Of a stretch of DNA of 64,000 nt, positions 1 through 9,370 are shown in pieces. The translations under genes and the position numbers were made by a program. Location of the stretch: assembly GCF_000827885.1 (NCBI RefSeq), contig NZ_JTKH01000025.1:186001-250000 (forward strand), written 5' to 3'. The notes under the pieces were generated by a model that did not search any database, was not told the origin of the DNA, and saw nothing but the letters and a program-made list of their open reading frames with translations. The DNA comes from Vibrio renipiscarius. GTDB taxonomy: Bacteria; Pseudomonadota; Gammaproteobacteria; Enterobacterales; Vibrionaceae. Numbering within the stretch: the stretch's first letter is position 1; every line of letters starts with the position of its first letter.

Positions 1-1
1 A

Positions 2-481
2 CATCTTGACGACAAAGTCATTTTTCAGCGTAATGCTGCCCGCGCAATTGTCGTTGACGGCGAAGATATCTTATTACTGTATACCGAGCGTTATCATGAT
101 TACACCATTCCAGGTGGTGGCCTTGATGACGGTGAAGATGTGATCGCCGGAATGGTACGTGAACTCGAAGAGGAAACGGGGGCCACCAATATTCACAATA
201 TCAAGCCTTACGGTATCTATGAAGAATTTCGTCCTTGGTACAAAGACAATGCCGACGTCATGCATATGACCTCTTACTGCTATACGTGCAAAATCGATCG
301 TCAGCTCGGTGAGACGGCTTATGAAGATTATGAAATTAAAAACGGCATGAAACCGGTCTGGATGAATATTCATGCGGCGATCGCACACAATGAAAAAACG
401 ATGGCTGAGAGTTCAAAAAAGGGCATGAGCATTGAGCGTGAAACCTTTTTATTGCACTTGATCGCGAAAGAAATGCTGTAA
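2..481 (+). CDS. NUDIX hydrolase (5' end outside window)
   Basis: The reading frame is open from base 2, so the start lies upstream of the window; only the last 159 codons are seen. The Nudix box is complete (G-x5-E-x7-RE-x-x-EE-x-G, near bases 113-181), the Mg2+-binding signature of enzymes that hydrolyse nucleoside diphosphates linked to another moiety. The substrate cannot be read from the sequence. A GTG at 140 is inside the Nudix box and cannot be the true start. A terminator hairpin follows, so it is probably the last gene of its transcript. Confidence 0.85.
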   Translation, partial: HLDDKVIFQRNAARAIVVDGEDILLLYTERYHDYTIPGGGLDDGEDVIAGMVRELEEETGATNIHNIKPYGIYEEFRPWYKDNADVMHMTSYCYTCKIDRQLGETAYEDYEIKNGMKPVWMNIHAAIAHNEKTMAESSKKGMSIERETFLLHLIAKEML

Positions 482-510
482 TAAAAAGCCTTGCAATCAA
501 AGACTCGTTA

Positions 511-538
511 AACCCGTAATCTTGCGGGTTTTATTGTT
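511..538 (+). terminator. Intrinsic terminator after NUDIX gene
   Basis: AACCCG at 511-516 pairs with CGGGTT at 525-530 and is followed by a T-rich tract. It ends the NUDIX transcript before yejA. Confidence 0.6.
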
Positions 539-722
539 TCTTATTCACGGAATAGAGAAGGGCAAGTGTTTGATTTATCGTTATCTTTACGTTCTTCCGT
601 GGGGCGTAATCAAGCCCATGTCACTAACCTAGAGGGGATTTCTGCCCGATTGAACTGATTCAGTATATACTTACTCAAGTAATTGAATTATAAAAATAGA
701 ATTGCATGCTAAGGGAGTAGTC

Positions 723-2540
723 ATGGGGAAGATACAACGTTTGGTCGTTGGCAGTTTTTTATCTGTTATTAGCGGCACGGCTTTTTCAGCCGTTATTGAG
801 AGCACCACATTAGTCGGATTTGGTGAAGCCAAATACCCCGACAATTTTACTCATTTTGATTACGTTAATCCTGATGCGCCAAAATTTGGCAAGATCACCT
901 ATGGCGTTGTAGGTACTTACGATAACTTCAATCGTTTTGCATCTCGTGGAGTGGCGGCACAGGCAACCGGTGAGCTCTACGACACCTTGATGCACAGCCC
1001 AAGTGACGAAATAGACGCTTACTACCCACTGATCACCCAAAAAGTTCGTTATTCTGACGATTACACGTGGCTTGAAATTGAAATCAATCCTAATGCCCGT
1101 TTTCATGATGGCAAGCCGATTACTGCCCATGATGTGGCGTTCACCTTTGATAAGTTTATGACAGAAGGTGTGCCGCAGTACCGCGTTTATTATCAAGACA
1201 TCAAATCGGTGACCGCAAAAAGTGATCTTGTTGTGCGCATTGATATGGCCAATCCGAATCGTGAGAAAATGTTCAGCTTTGCTCAATCCACCCGCGTGCT
1301 GCCCAAACATTTCTGGCAAGATAAAAACTTTTCAGAGCCCCTTTCAGAGCCTCCTATCGGCAGTTCCGCTTATAAGATTAGCGACTATAAAGCCGGCCAA
1401 ACTGTAACCTATACACTGGTTGAGGATTACTGGGCGAAAAATTTACCGGTCAATGTTGGCAGAGATAACTTCCAACAAATCCAATACGACTATTACCGTG
1501 ATGACACGGTCATGCTTGAAGCGTTTAAAGCGGGTGAATTTGATTTTCGCTTAGAAAATTCAGCGAAATTTTGGGCGAGTTCTTATACCGGTCAAAACTT
1601 TGATAAAGGCTTTATCGTTAAACAAGAAATACCACATCATAAGCCGGAATCTACCCAAGCATTTGTATTTAATACACAACGAGAAGTATTTAGTGATCCG
1701 AAAGTCAGAGAAGCGTTGAACTATGCGATGGACTTTGAGTGGATGAACAAAAACATGTTCTACAGTCAATATACACGCACAAGAAGTTACTTCCAAAATA
1801 CGGATTATGAAGCGACGGGTTTACCTAACGATGATGAACTGGCGATTCTTACCCCACTAAAAGAGCAGATCCCTGAACGTGTCTTTACTGCTGAATTTCA
1901 ACCTCCGGTTACCGATGGATCCGGCCGTATTCGTAGCCAAATGCGCACCGCATTTGCGTTACTCAAAGAAGCAGGGTGGGAGTTAGAGAATAAAGTGATG
2001 ACCAACAAGAAAACAGGTCAGCCACTGGCGTTTGAGTTTTTGGTGCGTAGCCCAACCACAGAGCGTATTGCGATCCCCGTGCAAAAGAACCTGAAACGCA
2101 TGGGAATCGATATGAAGATCCGTTCGGTCGACAGTACTCAGTATATAAAACGTTTACGTGACCGCGATTTTGATATGTTGTCTTCCTCTTACAGCGCGAA
2201 TTCTTACCCGAGTCCAAACTTATTGATCATGTGGAACTCTAACTATATTGATTCTACTTACAATACCGCCGGTGTCTCTGATCCGGTTGTGGACCAACTG
2301 ACTCAAGAGATCGCCAAAAATCAGCAAAATCCAGATAAATTGCTGTCGCTTGGGCGAGCCTTAGACCGTGTCTTACAGTGGAATTACTACATCATCCCAC
2401 AATGGCATATTGGCAAATATCGCGTGGCAATGTGGGACAAGTTTGACCGTCCTGAAGTGATGCCCAAATACGAGTTAGGCATTGATACTTGGTGGATTGA
2501 CCAAGAAAAAAGTCAGCAGTTACCAGAAAAACGCCGTTAA
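723..2540 (+). CDS. yejA: YejA-like periplasmic oligopeptide/microcin C-binding protein
   Basis: Family 5 extracellular solute-binding protein of an ABC importer, probably binding peptides in the periplasm. Residues 1-23 look like a Sec signal peptide (basic start, hydrophobic core, TAFSA before the mature VIE). The mature part has the SBP_bac_5 features of YejA, for example the N-terminal strand ending in FGEAKYP and the block FNRFASRG. The ATG at 723 is preferred over the TTG at 702 because AAGGGAG at 711-717 is well spaced for it. It is first in the operon yejABEF, 10 bp ahead of yejB. In enterobacteria Yej takes up microcin C and peptides; that substrate is a family inference here. Confidence 0.87.
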   Translation: MGKIQRLVVGSFLSVISGTAFSAVIESTTLVGFGEAKYPDNFTHFDYVNPDAPKFGKITYGVVGTYDNFNRFASRGVAAQATGELYDTLMHSPSDEIDAYYPLITQKVRYSDDYTWLEIEINPNARFHDGKPITAHDVAFTFDKFMTEGVPQYRVYYQDIKSVTAKSDLVVRIDMANPNREKMFSFAQSTRVLPKHFWQDKNFSEPLSEPPIGSSAYKISDYKAGQTVTYTLVEDYWAKNLPVNVGRDNFQQIQYDYYRDDTVMLEAFKAGEFDFRLENSAKFWASSYTGQNFDKGFIVKQEIPHHKPESTQAFVFNTQREVFSDPKVREALNYAMDFEWMNKNMFYSQYTRTRSYFQNTDYEATGLPNDDELAILTPLKEQIPERVFTAEFQPPVTDGSGRIRSQMRTAFALLKEAGWELENKVMTNKKTGQPLAFEFLVRSPTTERIAIPVQKNLKRMGIDMKIRSVDSTQYIKRLRDRDFDMLSSSYSANSYPSPNLLIMWNSNYIDSTYNTAGVSDPVVDQLTQEIAKNQQNPDKLLSLGRALDRVLQWNYYIIPQWHIGKYRVAMWDKFDRPEVMPKYELGIDTWWIDQEKSQQLPEKRR

Positions 2541-2550
2541 AGAGGGATAA

Positions 2551-3639
2551 ATGGCTGCTTATATATTTCGACGTTTATTGCTGGTGATCCCCACCTTGTG
2601 GGCGATCATCACCATCAACTTCTTTATCATTCAAATTGCGCCGGGTGGCCCCGTTGAACAAGCGATCGCTCAAATCGAAGGGCAAAGCTCGGGCATCATG
2701 GAGCGATTTGCAGGGGGAGGAAGCGAGGTTGACCTTGATATTTCCAAAGAGGTCGGCCCCACAGGATACAAAGGTTCGCGCGGGCTTGATCCGGAAGTCG
2801 TTGAAGAGATAAAAAAGCAATTTGGTTTTGATAAACCGCTGCATGTCCGTTATTTCGACATGTTAAAAGATTACGCCACCTTTAACTTTGGTGAGAGCTT
2901 ATTTAAAGGCGGAAACGTGATTGATTTGATCATCGAACGCTTGCCAGTATCGATATCTTTGGGGCTGTGGAGTACGCTCATCATTTACTTGATCTCGATT
3001 CCGCTCGGCATCATGAAAGCCATTCATCATGGCTCTCGATTTGATATTTGGTCGAGTGCGCTCGTGATTGTGGGTTATGCCATTCCTGGTTTCTTATTCG
3101 CGATTATTCTGATCATTCTTTTCGCGAGCGGTAACTATTTCAGTTGGTTCCCGCTGAGAGGCTTGGTGTCGAGTAATTTTGACCAGTTAACCTGGTATCA
3201 GCAAATTGGCGATTACTTCTGGCATTTAACGTTACCAATATTGGCCATGGTGATTGGTGGTTTTGCGACGTTGAGTATGCTGACGAAGAACTCGTTTTTA
3301 GATGAAATCAATAAGCAATATGTCGTAACCGCGAGGGCAAAAGGGCTTGATGAACGCAATATTCTTTATCGCCACGTTTTTCGTAATGCGATGCTGATTA
3401 TTATTGCGGGCTTCCCAAGTGCCTTCATTAGTATTTTCTTTACCGGTTCAATGCTGATTGAAGTGATGTTCTCACTTGAGGGGATTGGTTTACTTGGTTT
3501 TGAATCGACTATCCAGCGTGATTATCCCGTGGTTTTTAGTTCTCTCTACATTATGACGTTGCTTGGTTTGATACTGAGTATTATCTCGGATTTGACTTAC
3601 ACATGGGTCGATCCTCGTATCGATTTTGAGGCGCGCTAA
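2551..3639 (+). CDS. yejB: YejB-like ABC transporter permease
   Basis: Inner-membrane permease of the peptide importer, DppB/OppB superfamily. The first residues form a membrane helix, followed by a periplasmic insert of about 100 residues rich in Gly/Glu, typical of YejB rather than DppB. Several further helices follow, with the EAA-type cytoplasmic loop in the second half (TARAKGLDERNILYRHVFRNA) that contacts the ATPase. The length of 362 aa matches YejB. A GGGATAA sequence precedes the start. Its TAA overlaps the ATG of the next gene (TAATG), suggesting translational coupling with yejE. Confidence 0.9.
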   Translation: MAAYIFRRLLLVIPTLWAIITINFFIIQIAPGGPVEQAIAQIEGQSSGIMERFAGGGSEVDLDISKEVGPTGYKGSRGLDPEVVEEIKKQFGFDKPLHVRYFDMLKDYATFNFGESLFKGGNVIDLIIERLPVSISLGLWSTLIIYLISIPLGIMKAIHHGSRFDIWSSALVIVGYAIPGFLFAIILIILFASGNYFSWFPLRGLVSSNFDQLTWYQQIGDYFWHLTLPILAMVIGGFATLSMLTKNSFLDEINKQYVVTARAKGLDERNILYRHVFRNAMLIIIAGFPSAFISIFFTGSMLIEVMFSLEGIGLLGFESTIQRDYPVVFSSLYIMTLLGLILSIISDLTYTWVDPRIDFEAR

Positions 3640-4679
3640 TGTTGAGAAAAAACAAAGCGGTGAACCCGCTCAACCAGGCGCGCTGGGCAAGGTTTAAATC
3701 ACACAAACGCGGTTTCTTTTCCTTGTGGCTTTTCTCGATTTTATTCGTTCTGAGTCTGTTCGCCGAATTTATTGCCAATGATAAGCCGCTATTGATTCAC
3801 TATGAACAGCAGTGGTATACGCCGATTTTCCACCAATATACTGAAACGCAGTTTGGCGGTGAGTTTGAAACCGAAGCGGATTACACCGATCCCTATGTCA
3901 TTGAGTTGATAGAAGAAAAAGGCTCGATAATCTGGCCTGTTATTCGTTTCAGCTACGATACGATTAACTATAACATTACAGGGGCGGTGCCTTCGGCGCC
4001 TGACTCAGTGAATTGGTTGGGCACTGATGATAAAGGGCGCGATGTATTGGCTCGGATCATTTATGGCTTTCGCATTTCGGTTCTGTTTGGTTTTGTCTTA
4101 ACCATTGTTTCGAGTGTGATTGGTGTCGTGGTGGGCGCAAGCCAAGGGTATTACGGTGGTTGGTTTGACTTATTTGGACAACGCTTTATTGAAGTGTGGT
4201 CTGGTATGCCTACCTTGTTTTTATTGATTATTCTTTCAAGTTTCGTCGAACCTAATTTCTGGTGGCTGCTCGGCATCATGGTGTTGTTCAGTTGGATGAG
4301 TTTGGTGGGTATTGTTCGCGCTGAGTTTCTACGTTGTCGTAATTTCGATTACGTGCGAGCAGCGCAAGCGATGGGCGTAAATGATAGCCGCATCATGCTT
4401 CGTCATATGTTGCCTAATGCTATGGTTGCTTCGTTAACCATGATGCCGTTTATTCTGTCTGGTTCGGTGACGACGTTAACCTCTCTCGACTTTCTGGGCT
4501 TTGGCCTACCGGCCGGTTCGCCTTCTCTAGGGGAATTGTTAGCGCAAGGTAAAGCCAATTTGCAAGCACCTTGGTTGGGGCTGTCCGCCTTTGCTGTCTT
4601 GTCGGTTATGCTGACGCTATTAGTGTTTATCGGTGAAGCGGTACGTGATGCGTTTGACCCTCACCAACAAGGACTGTAA
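3639..4679 (+). CDS. yejE: YejE-like ABC transporter permease
   Basis: Second permease of the importer, DppC/OppC superfamily, 346 aa. The N-terminal segment NQARWARFKSHKRGFFSLW leads into the first helix, as in OppC/YejE proteins. A periplasmic insert with WLGTDDKGRDV (about residues 126-136) and an EAA loop (RAAQAMGVNDSRIMLRHMLPNA) are visible. It begins on the last base of yejB and ends 2 bp before yejF, so the three genes are clearly co-transcribed. It should pair with YejB to form the membrane channel. Confidence 0.9.
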   Translation: MLRKNKAVNPLNQARWARFKSHKRGFFSLWLFSILFVLSLFAEFIANDKPLLIHYEQQWYTPIFHQYTETQFGGEFETEADYTDPYVIELIEEKGSIIWPVIRFSYDTINYNITGAVPSAPDSVNWLGTDDKGRDVLARIIYGFRISVLFGFVLTIVSSVIGVVVGASQGYYGGWFDLFGQRFIEVWSGMPTLFLLIILSSFVEPNFWWLLGIMVLFSWMSLVGIVRAEFLRCRNFDYVRAAQAMGVNDSRIMLRHMLPNAMVASLTMMPFILSGSVTTLTSLDFLGFGLPAGSPSLGELLAQGKANLQAPWLGLSAFAVLSVMLTLLVFIGEAVRDAFDPHQQGL

Positions 4680-4681
4680 CG

Positions 4682-6310
4682 ATGCCTGAATCTCAATTGA
4701 CTCCTCAATCGGAGCAGATAAACGAATCAAAAACGGTTCTTACTATTGATTCGCTGTCGATTGGCTTTGGTCGAAAAAAATCGATAGAGCCGGTGACGCA
4801 TAATGTCTCATTGACGATTAAAAAAGGCGAAACGTTAGCGTTAGTGGGCGAGAGTGGGTCGGGTAAATCGGTGACGGCCAACGCGATACTTAAGCTGTTG
4901 CCAAAAGGCTCGTCCCATTATCTCAGTGGTCGAATCCAATTTGACAACGTGGACATTTTATCGTGTTCGGAGCGACAGTTGCGCGGTATTCGTGGCGCGC
5001 GTATTGGTATGATCTTTCAAGAGCCAATGGTGTCGCTCAATCCTTTGCACAAAGTGGGTCGCCAGTTGGTCGAAACCGTGGCGATACATCGAGGTCTTAG
5101 ACAAAGTAAGGCCGAAGCACTGGCGATTGAGTGGCTTAAAAAAGTCGGTATTCGCGCACCTGAAACAAAGATTAATGCCTATCCTCATGAATTATCGGGT
5201 GGCGAGCGCCAGCGCGTGATGATTGCCATGGCTCTGATTAATGAACCGGAATTGCTGATTGCCGATGAGCCGACCACCGCGTTGGATGTGTCGGTTCAAG
5301 CGCAAATCCTTGATCTATTGAAACAGCTCCAGCAAGAGCTCGGCATGGCGATGCTGTTTATTACCCACGATCTCAGCATTGTTCGTCGCATTGCGGACCG
5401 AGTAGCGGTAATGCAAAGCGGTAAACTGGTTGAAGTTGGTGAATGCCAGCAAGTTTTTCATCAGCCTGTTCATGATTACACCAAGTTATTGATTAATTCT
5501 GATCCTAAAGGGTTACCGGTTAACGCAGACGAAAATGCACAGAACATACTGACCGTGGATCGACTCCGGGTGTGGTTTCCTATCACCGGCGGGGTATTTA
5601 AACGCGTCGTGTCTCATGTGAAAGCCGTGACCAATATGGGGTTTGAGCTAAAACAGGGGCATTCTATCGGTTTAGTCGGCGAGAGTGGCTCAGGCAAATC
5701 AACCACAGGCATGGCGATTCTGCGTTTAGTCAATTCAGAAGGGTCAATCAGCTATCAAGATCAAGAATTACAAGGCTTAGACCGCAAGGCGATGTTGCCT
5801 TATCGCAGTAAAATGCAGGTTGTCTTTCAAGACCCATTTTCAGCGCTCAATCCCAGAATGTCGGTCGCGCAAGTGATTGGTGAAGGGTTACGAGTGCATA
5901 CTGAGATGAGCGAAGCGCAAATCGATGCGGAAATTGTCAAAGCGATGCAAGAGGTCGACTTAGATCCAGAGACGCGTCATCGTTACCCTAATGAATTTTC
6001 AGGTGGCCAGCGCCAGCGTATTGCGATTGCGCGTGTTTTGGTGCTCAAGCCGGAGTTTATTTTATTGGATGAACCGACGTCGTCATTAGATCGCACGGTA
6101 CAAGCTCAGATTCTAACGTTGCTTAAATCATTACAAGAGAAATACAAACTCACTTACCTATTCATTAGCCATGATCTGAATGTCGTCCGTTCGTTGTGCC
6201 ACTATACAATTGTGATGCGAAATGGTGAGATTGTTGAGCAAGGGGAAACTCAGCGGTTGTTTGGTCAACCCACCCATGAATACACGCGGGAGCTGGTGGA
6301 CTTATCCTAG
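4682..6310 (+). CDS. yejF: YejF-like ATPase with two ABC domains
   Basis: Cytoplasmic energy subunit of the importer, 542 aa, with two complete ABC domains in one chain as in YejF. Domain 1 has Walker A GESGSGKS near residue 57, signature LSGGERQR and Walker B LLIADEPTTAL. Domain 2 repeats these with GESGSGKST near residue 333, FSGGQRQR and ILLDEPTSSL, with the H-loop histidine in FISHDL. Both sites look competent. It closes the operon; a strong hairpin follows within 40 bp. Confidence 0.92.
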   Translation: MPESQLTPQSEQINESKTVLTIDSLSIGFGRKKSIEPVTHNVSLTIKKGETLALVGESGSGKSVTANAILKLLPKGSSHYLSGRIQFDNVDILSCSERQLRGIRGARIGMIFQEPMVSLNPLHKVGRQLVETVAIHRGLRQSKAEALAIEWLKKVGIRAPETKINAYPHELSGGERQRVMIAMALINEPELLIADEPTTALDVSVQAQILDLLKQLQQELGMAMLFITHDLSIVRRIADRVAVMQSGKLVEVGECQQVFHQPVHDYTKLLINSDPKGLPVNADENAQNILTVDRLRVWFPITGGVFKRVVSHVKAVTNMGFELKQGHSIGLVGESGSGKSTTGMAILRLVNSEGSISYQDQELQGLDRKAMLPYRSKMQVVFQDPFSALNPRMSVAQVIGEGLRVHTEMSEAQIDAEIVKAMQEVDLDPETRHRYPNEFSGGQRQRIAIARVLVLKPEFILLDEPTSSLDRTVQAQILTLLKSLQEKYKLTYLFISHDLNVVRSLCHYTIVMRNGEIVEQGETQRLFGQPTHEYTRELVDLS

Positions 6311-6344
6311 CGCTTGCACACCAAAGCCTAAAGCGTCGACAATC

Positions 6345-6384
6345 AAAATCCCCATTAAATGCATATAGGTTTAATGGGGATTTT
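6345..6384. terminator. Bidirectional terminator between yejF and the EAL gene
   Basis: AAAATCCCCATTAAA (6345-6359) and TTTAATGGGGATTTT (6370-6384) form a perfect 15-bp stem. A/T tracts on both sides suit termination of yejF and of the convergent minus-strand gene. Confidence 0.8.
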
Positions 6385-6424
6385 AGTTTTGTATACGTCT
6401 CTAGCGAACGCATTTTGAAAGACG

Positions 6425-8203
6425 TTAGATCATCGTGAGTTCGCTTGCGCTGGCTAAGCAGAGTGGTTTGGCAAACCAGAAGCCTTGCAAGTAGTCTGCT
6501 CCCATGTCAGTGAACGTCCGCTGCATATTCGCATTTTCAATCCCTTCAATAACCACGTCGACGCCATTGGTGTGGCAAAGTTGAGTGATAAAGCGAAGGT
6601 ATTCAAATATCGAGGTGTTGTCGAGCGCTCGCCAAGCCATCGATTTATCGATTTTAATTTGCTTGAGCGGGAGGTCAAAAAAGCTATTGAGAGAACTGTA
6701 TCCGGCACCAAAATCATCCAATGAGAGTTTGAATCCCAATTCGTTGAGTCGGTGCAATTGAGAGGCGGCATTCTTTTCGCCGTCTAGGATGAACGTCTCA
6801 GTGAGCTCTAAAACGATTTGTTGAGTTTGGATCCCGTAGCTATCCGCAATTTGCTTGACCTGATCAGGGAACTGGTTATTAAGAAGCTGCAGGACGGACA
6901 CGTTGATGTTCACTTTAACCATGCTTTGGTGAGTTGCTTGGTAACGCTTAATAAATTGGCAGGCTTTTTTAAAGACTAGGTAGCCGAGTTGAACTATAAG
7001 TCCTTTCTTTTCGGCGACTGAAATGAATTCATCGGGATAAATAACGCCAATTTCACTGTCGTTCCATCGCACCAATGCTTCAAAACTCGCAATGACACCT
7101 TGCTTCGCGTTGATGATAGGCTGAAAGCAGACGCTGAGTGTGTTGTTTGTAATCGCATAAGAGAGTTGTCGTTCAATATAAAAATGACGATCGACGTTTA
7201 CCTTGGTCGCGTGATGATAAATCGCTACGTTTCCTTGGCGTTTGGCTCGCGAAAACTCGCTGGTTTGAGACGCAATTTTGATGATTTCTTCGCTAGGAAG
7301 GTGGACATCAAAATTGGGCAATATGCCAATACTGATGTCATTTCCCCATAAATAACCACTCGCCTCAATAGAAGATGAATAGGTTTTAAGTATCCGCTCT
7401 CCTAACTGTTCGATGCCATGATTATCGTAATGCCCTTCAACGAGGATCGCAAAGTCGTCAGTACGAATACGATAATAGTCGACAAAGGTATCTGACAGGC
7501 CATCAAGGGAGGCGAGGAGATGCCCCATTAAATCGCCAAGTAACTCCGGACCATGGCTCGATAGGTAAGCATGACTATCTTCAAGATGAATACAAACTAA
7601 CGAGTAGTGCTTATCGCCATTGAGATTGAGTGAGTCGAGATCAACGGAAAGTTTGTGTGCATTTGAAAGGCCTGAATCTCGGTCGCGAAAAGCGGCTTGT
7701 TGCAGGTATATTTCCATTAATTTGGTATCAGAAATATCCGTGTGGCAACCAATGGCGAAACGTTGACCGTTAATGTTTTTTGCGATCCCTTCACCTTCAA
7801 CCCAAATGTATTGACCATCGGTTTTTCGGACGCGGTACTGAATAGATTTTTTACAGTCATCGCCATTGAAGTGACGCTGAATTTGGTTTTTGAAATTTTG
7901 CCGATCGAGAGGGTGAATGCAATCTATCCATCGAGAGATCGGCAGTAAACCCGTTTCAAGGCCAAATTGCTGATAGAAGGCTGGGTTATATAAGAAAGTC
8001 TGCTCGGGGCCCGTCATATAAAAGAGGCCACCGTTAAACACATCGAAGATGTACTTAAAGTGATCATTCATAATGACATCAAGCTCACTCCCTGATAATG
8101 GGATTGAAGCTTCCAGATATTGTTTCGAAATCAATGAATAAACATTAACATCGGACTGAATGTCGCTTGGAGTTGCGAGTAAATTACGTAAATGCATTTC
8201 CAT
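6425..8203 (-). CDS. PAS - degenerate GGDEF - EAL protein, probable c-di-GMP phosphodiesterase
   Basis: Probably hydrolyses the second messenger c-di-GMP. A PAS domain lies at about residues 45-165. A GGDEF-like domain follows (about 175-330), whose signature is changed to RTDDF, so diguanylate cyclase activity is unlikely. The EAL domain (about 345-585) keeps the expected residues: FEALVRW, the Asn in NINVS, the Glu in ELTET, DDFGAGYSS, KIDKS, EGIEN and QGFWFAKP. No transmembrane helix is evident, so it should be cytosolic, with PAS as the likely sensory input. It stands alone, convergent with yejF. Translation could begin at Met1 or Met3. The specific signal is unknown. Confidence 0.88.
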   Translation of the reverse strand: MEMHLRNLLATPSDIQSDVNVYSLISKQYLEASIPLSGSELDVIMNDHFKYIFDVFNGGLFYMTGPEQTFLYNPAFYQQFGLETGLLPISRWIDCIHPLDRQNFKNQIQRHFNGDDCKKSIQYRVRKTDGQYIWVEGEGIAKNINGQRFAIGCHTDISDTKLMEIYLQQAAFRDRDSGLSNAHKLSVDLDSLNLNGDKHYSLVCIHLEDSHAYLSSHGPELLGDLMGHLLASLDGLSDTFVDYYRIRTDDFAILVEGHYDNHGIEQLGERILKTYSSSIEASGYLWGNDISIGILPNFDVHLPSEEIIKIASQTSEFSRAKRQGNVAIYHHATKVNVDRHFYIERQLSYAITNNTLSVCFQPIINAKQGVIASFEALVRWNDSEIGVIYPDEFISVAEKKGLIVQLGYLVFKKACQFIKRYQATHQSMVKVNINVSVLQLLNNQFPDQVKQIADSYGIQTQQIVLELTETFILDGEKNAASQLHRLNELGFKLSLDDFGAGYSSLNSFFDLPLKQIKIDKSMAWRALDNTSIFEYLRFITQLCHTNGVDVVIEGIENANMQRTFTDMGADYLQGFWFAKPLCLASASELTMI

Positions 8204-8240
8204 TATATATTGATCATATCTGTCTGATTTCGATGTAAAT

Positions 8241-8269
8241 AACCCAATATAATCCTATGTTATTGGGCT
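8241..8269. other. Inverted repeat upstream of the EAL gene
   Basis: AACCCAATA (8241-8249) and TATTGGGCT (8261-8269) form an imperfect stem (one G-T type pair) 38 bp upstream of the PAS-EAL start, without a clear T tract. It may be an operator or leader hairpin. Otherwise the 8204-8499 gap shows only AT-rich sequence. Confidence 0.35.
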
Positions 8270-8499
8270 ATGATTTTAGATAGGGTTTTACAGCAATGTG
8301 GTGCGTTGTGCCATGCCTGCAAGAAGCATAATAGACGTAAATTAGAGTATTAATTCTAATTTTGTGGTGTGGAACTTGTTTTTGATAATTTTATTTTTAG
8401 CTGATTGCGTGACGCGGTAACGAGTGAGATTAAGAACAAAACACTTGAGTGCGCGGTAAAGAAAGGGCAGACTCGACGTTTTCATATTTGGGGTACACG

Positions 8500-9081
8500 A
8501 TGTCAGAACTGAACCAAGATGCCGATTGGCAAGAACAGGGCGATGAAATTGAAATAGAAGCGATTGGTATTGAGGTATCTTCTCATCCGATTGAGCTTTA
8601 TAAAGTGTTTAAAATCGCGAATCTTGTTGGCGGTGGTGGTGAAGCGAAGCATCTTATCGCTGAAGGCTATGTTGCGGTAAATGGTGACTTAGAAACCCGC
8701 AAACGCCGCAAGATGTATGACGGTGACTTTTTCGAATTCAACCAAGAGTATTATGTGGTTGTGTGCGACGCGCCAGTGACAGAACCGGAAGACAAAGCCG
8801 CCGTTAAAGAGACCAAAGCGAAAGAAAAGCCTGCTCGTAAGAAATCAAAAAAAGCAGCCTCTACTGAGAAGTCTTCATCAAAGAGTCATGCATCAAAAAC
8901 GAGCGCACCGTTAAATACGGCGGGATTAAGCCAGTCTGCGGACCCAAGTAAGAAAGCGAAATCACAATCGAAAGCAAAAGCTGACAAGAAAGCCGAAGAT
9001 AAGTCGGTATCGTCACAGAGTGAGTCTGCGCCAGCAAAGACAAGAAGTGCGAATGGCCGTGGTCAAATCGATTTCTTTTAA
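8500..9081 (+). CDS. S4-domain RNA-binding protein with Lys/Ser/Ala-rich tail
   Basis: The segment of about residues 25-85 matches the small S4 RNA-binding fold of the YbcJ type (IELYKVFKIANLVGGGGEAKHLI, then VAVNGDLETRKRRKMYDGD). The remaining ~100 residues are low-complexity, rich in Lys, Ser and Ala, ending in GRGQIDFF, and are probably disordered and nucleic-acid-binding. The ATG at 8500 is preferred over the GTG at 8449 because the S4 homology starts shortly after it. It is monocistronic with its own terminator. An RNA or ribosome target is a family inference; the exact role is unknown. Confidence 0.8.
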   Translation: MSELNQDADWQEQGDEIEIEAIGIEVSSHPIELYKVFKIANLVGGGGEAKHLIAEGYVAVNGDLETRKRRKMYDGDFFEFNQEYYVVVCDAPVTEPEDKAAVKETKAKEKPARKKSKKAASTEKSSSKSHASKTSAPLNTAGLSQSADPSKKAKSQSKAKADKKAEDKSVSSQSESAPAKTRSANGRGQIDFF

Positions 9082-9114
9082 TCGATAAATCATTCCCCTT
9101 AAGATTCCAATTTG

Positions 9115-9150
9115 AAGCCCTGATAAGTGCAAACTTGTCAGGGCTTTTTT
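9115..9150 (+). terminator. Intrinsic terminator after S4 gene
   Basis: AAGCCCTGATAAG (9115-9127) pairs with CTTGTCAGGGCTT (one T-G pair) and is followed by T6. Confidence 0.85.
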
Positions 9151-9332
9151 GAGTCATGCACCAGCTTAATCTAACTTTTTGACCACCTTTATTGTCAGTG
9201 GTTTCACTTTGATTTGATGACCGCTTTTTACGGGTTTTTTATGGGGTAGCATGATCAGTTTTGTTAATGTAAAAACCGGTTTCTTTACGAATGTAAAAAA
9301 CGTAAAGGCGAGATGACATCGATACAAATCTA

Positions 9333-9351
9333 AATGATAATGCATTGCATT
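9333..9351 (+). promoter_or_regulatory. Probable Fur box upstream of vctP
   Basis: AATGATAATGCATTGCATT resembles the 19-bp Fur consensus GATAATGATAATCATTATC, with good left-half agreement and partial dyad symmetry. It lies 20 bp before the vctP start, a position that would block transcription under iron repletion. Iron control also fits the function of the operon. Confidence 0.65.
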
Positions 9352-9370
9352 AGTAATTATGGAGTTGGTT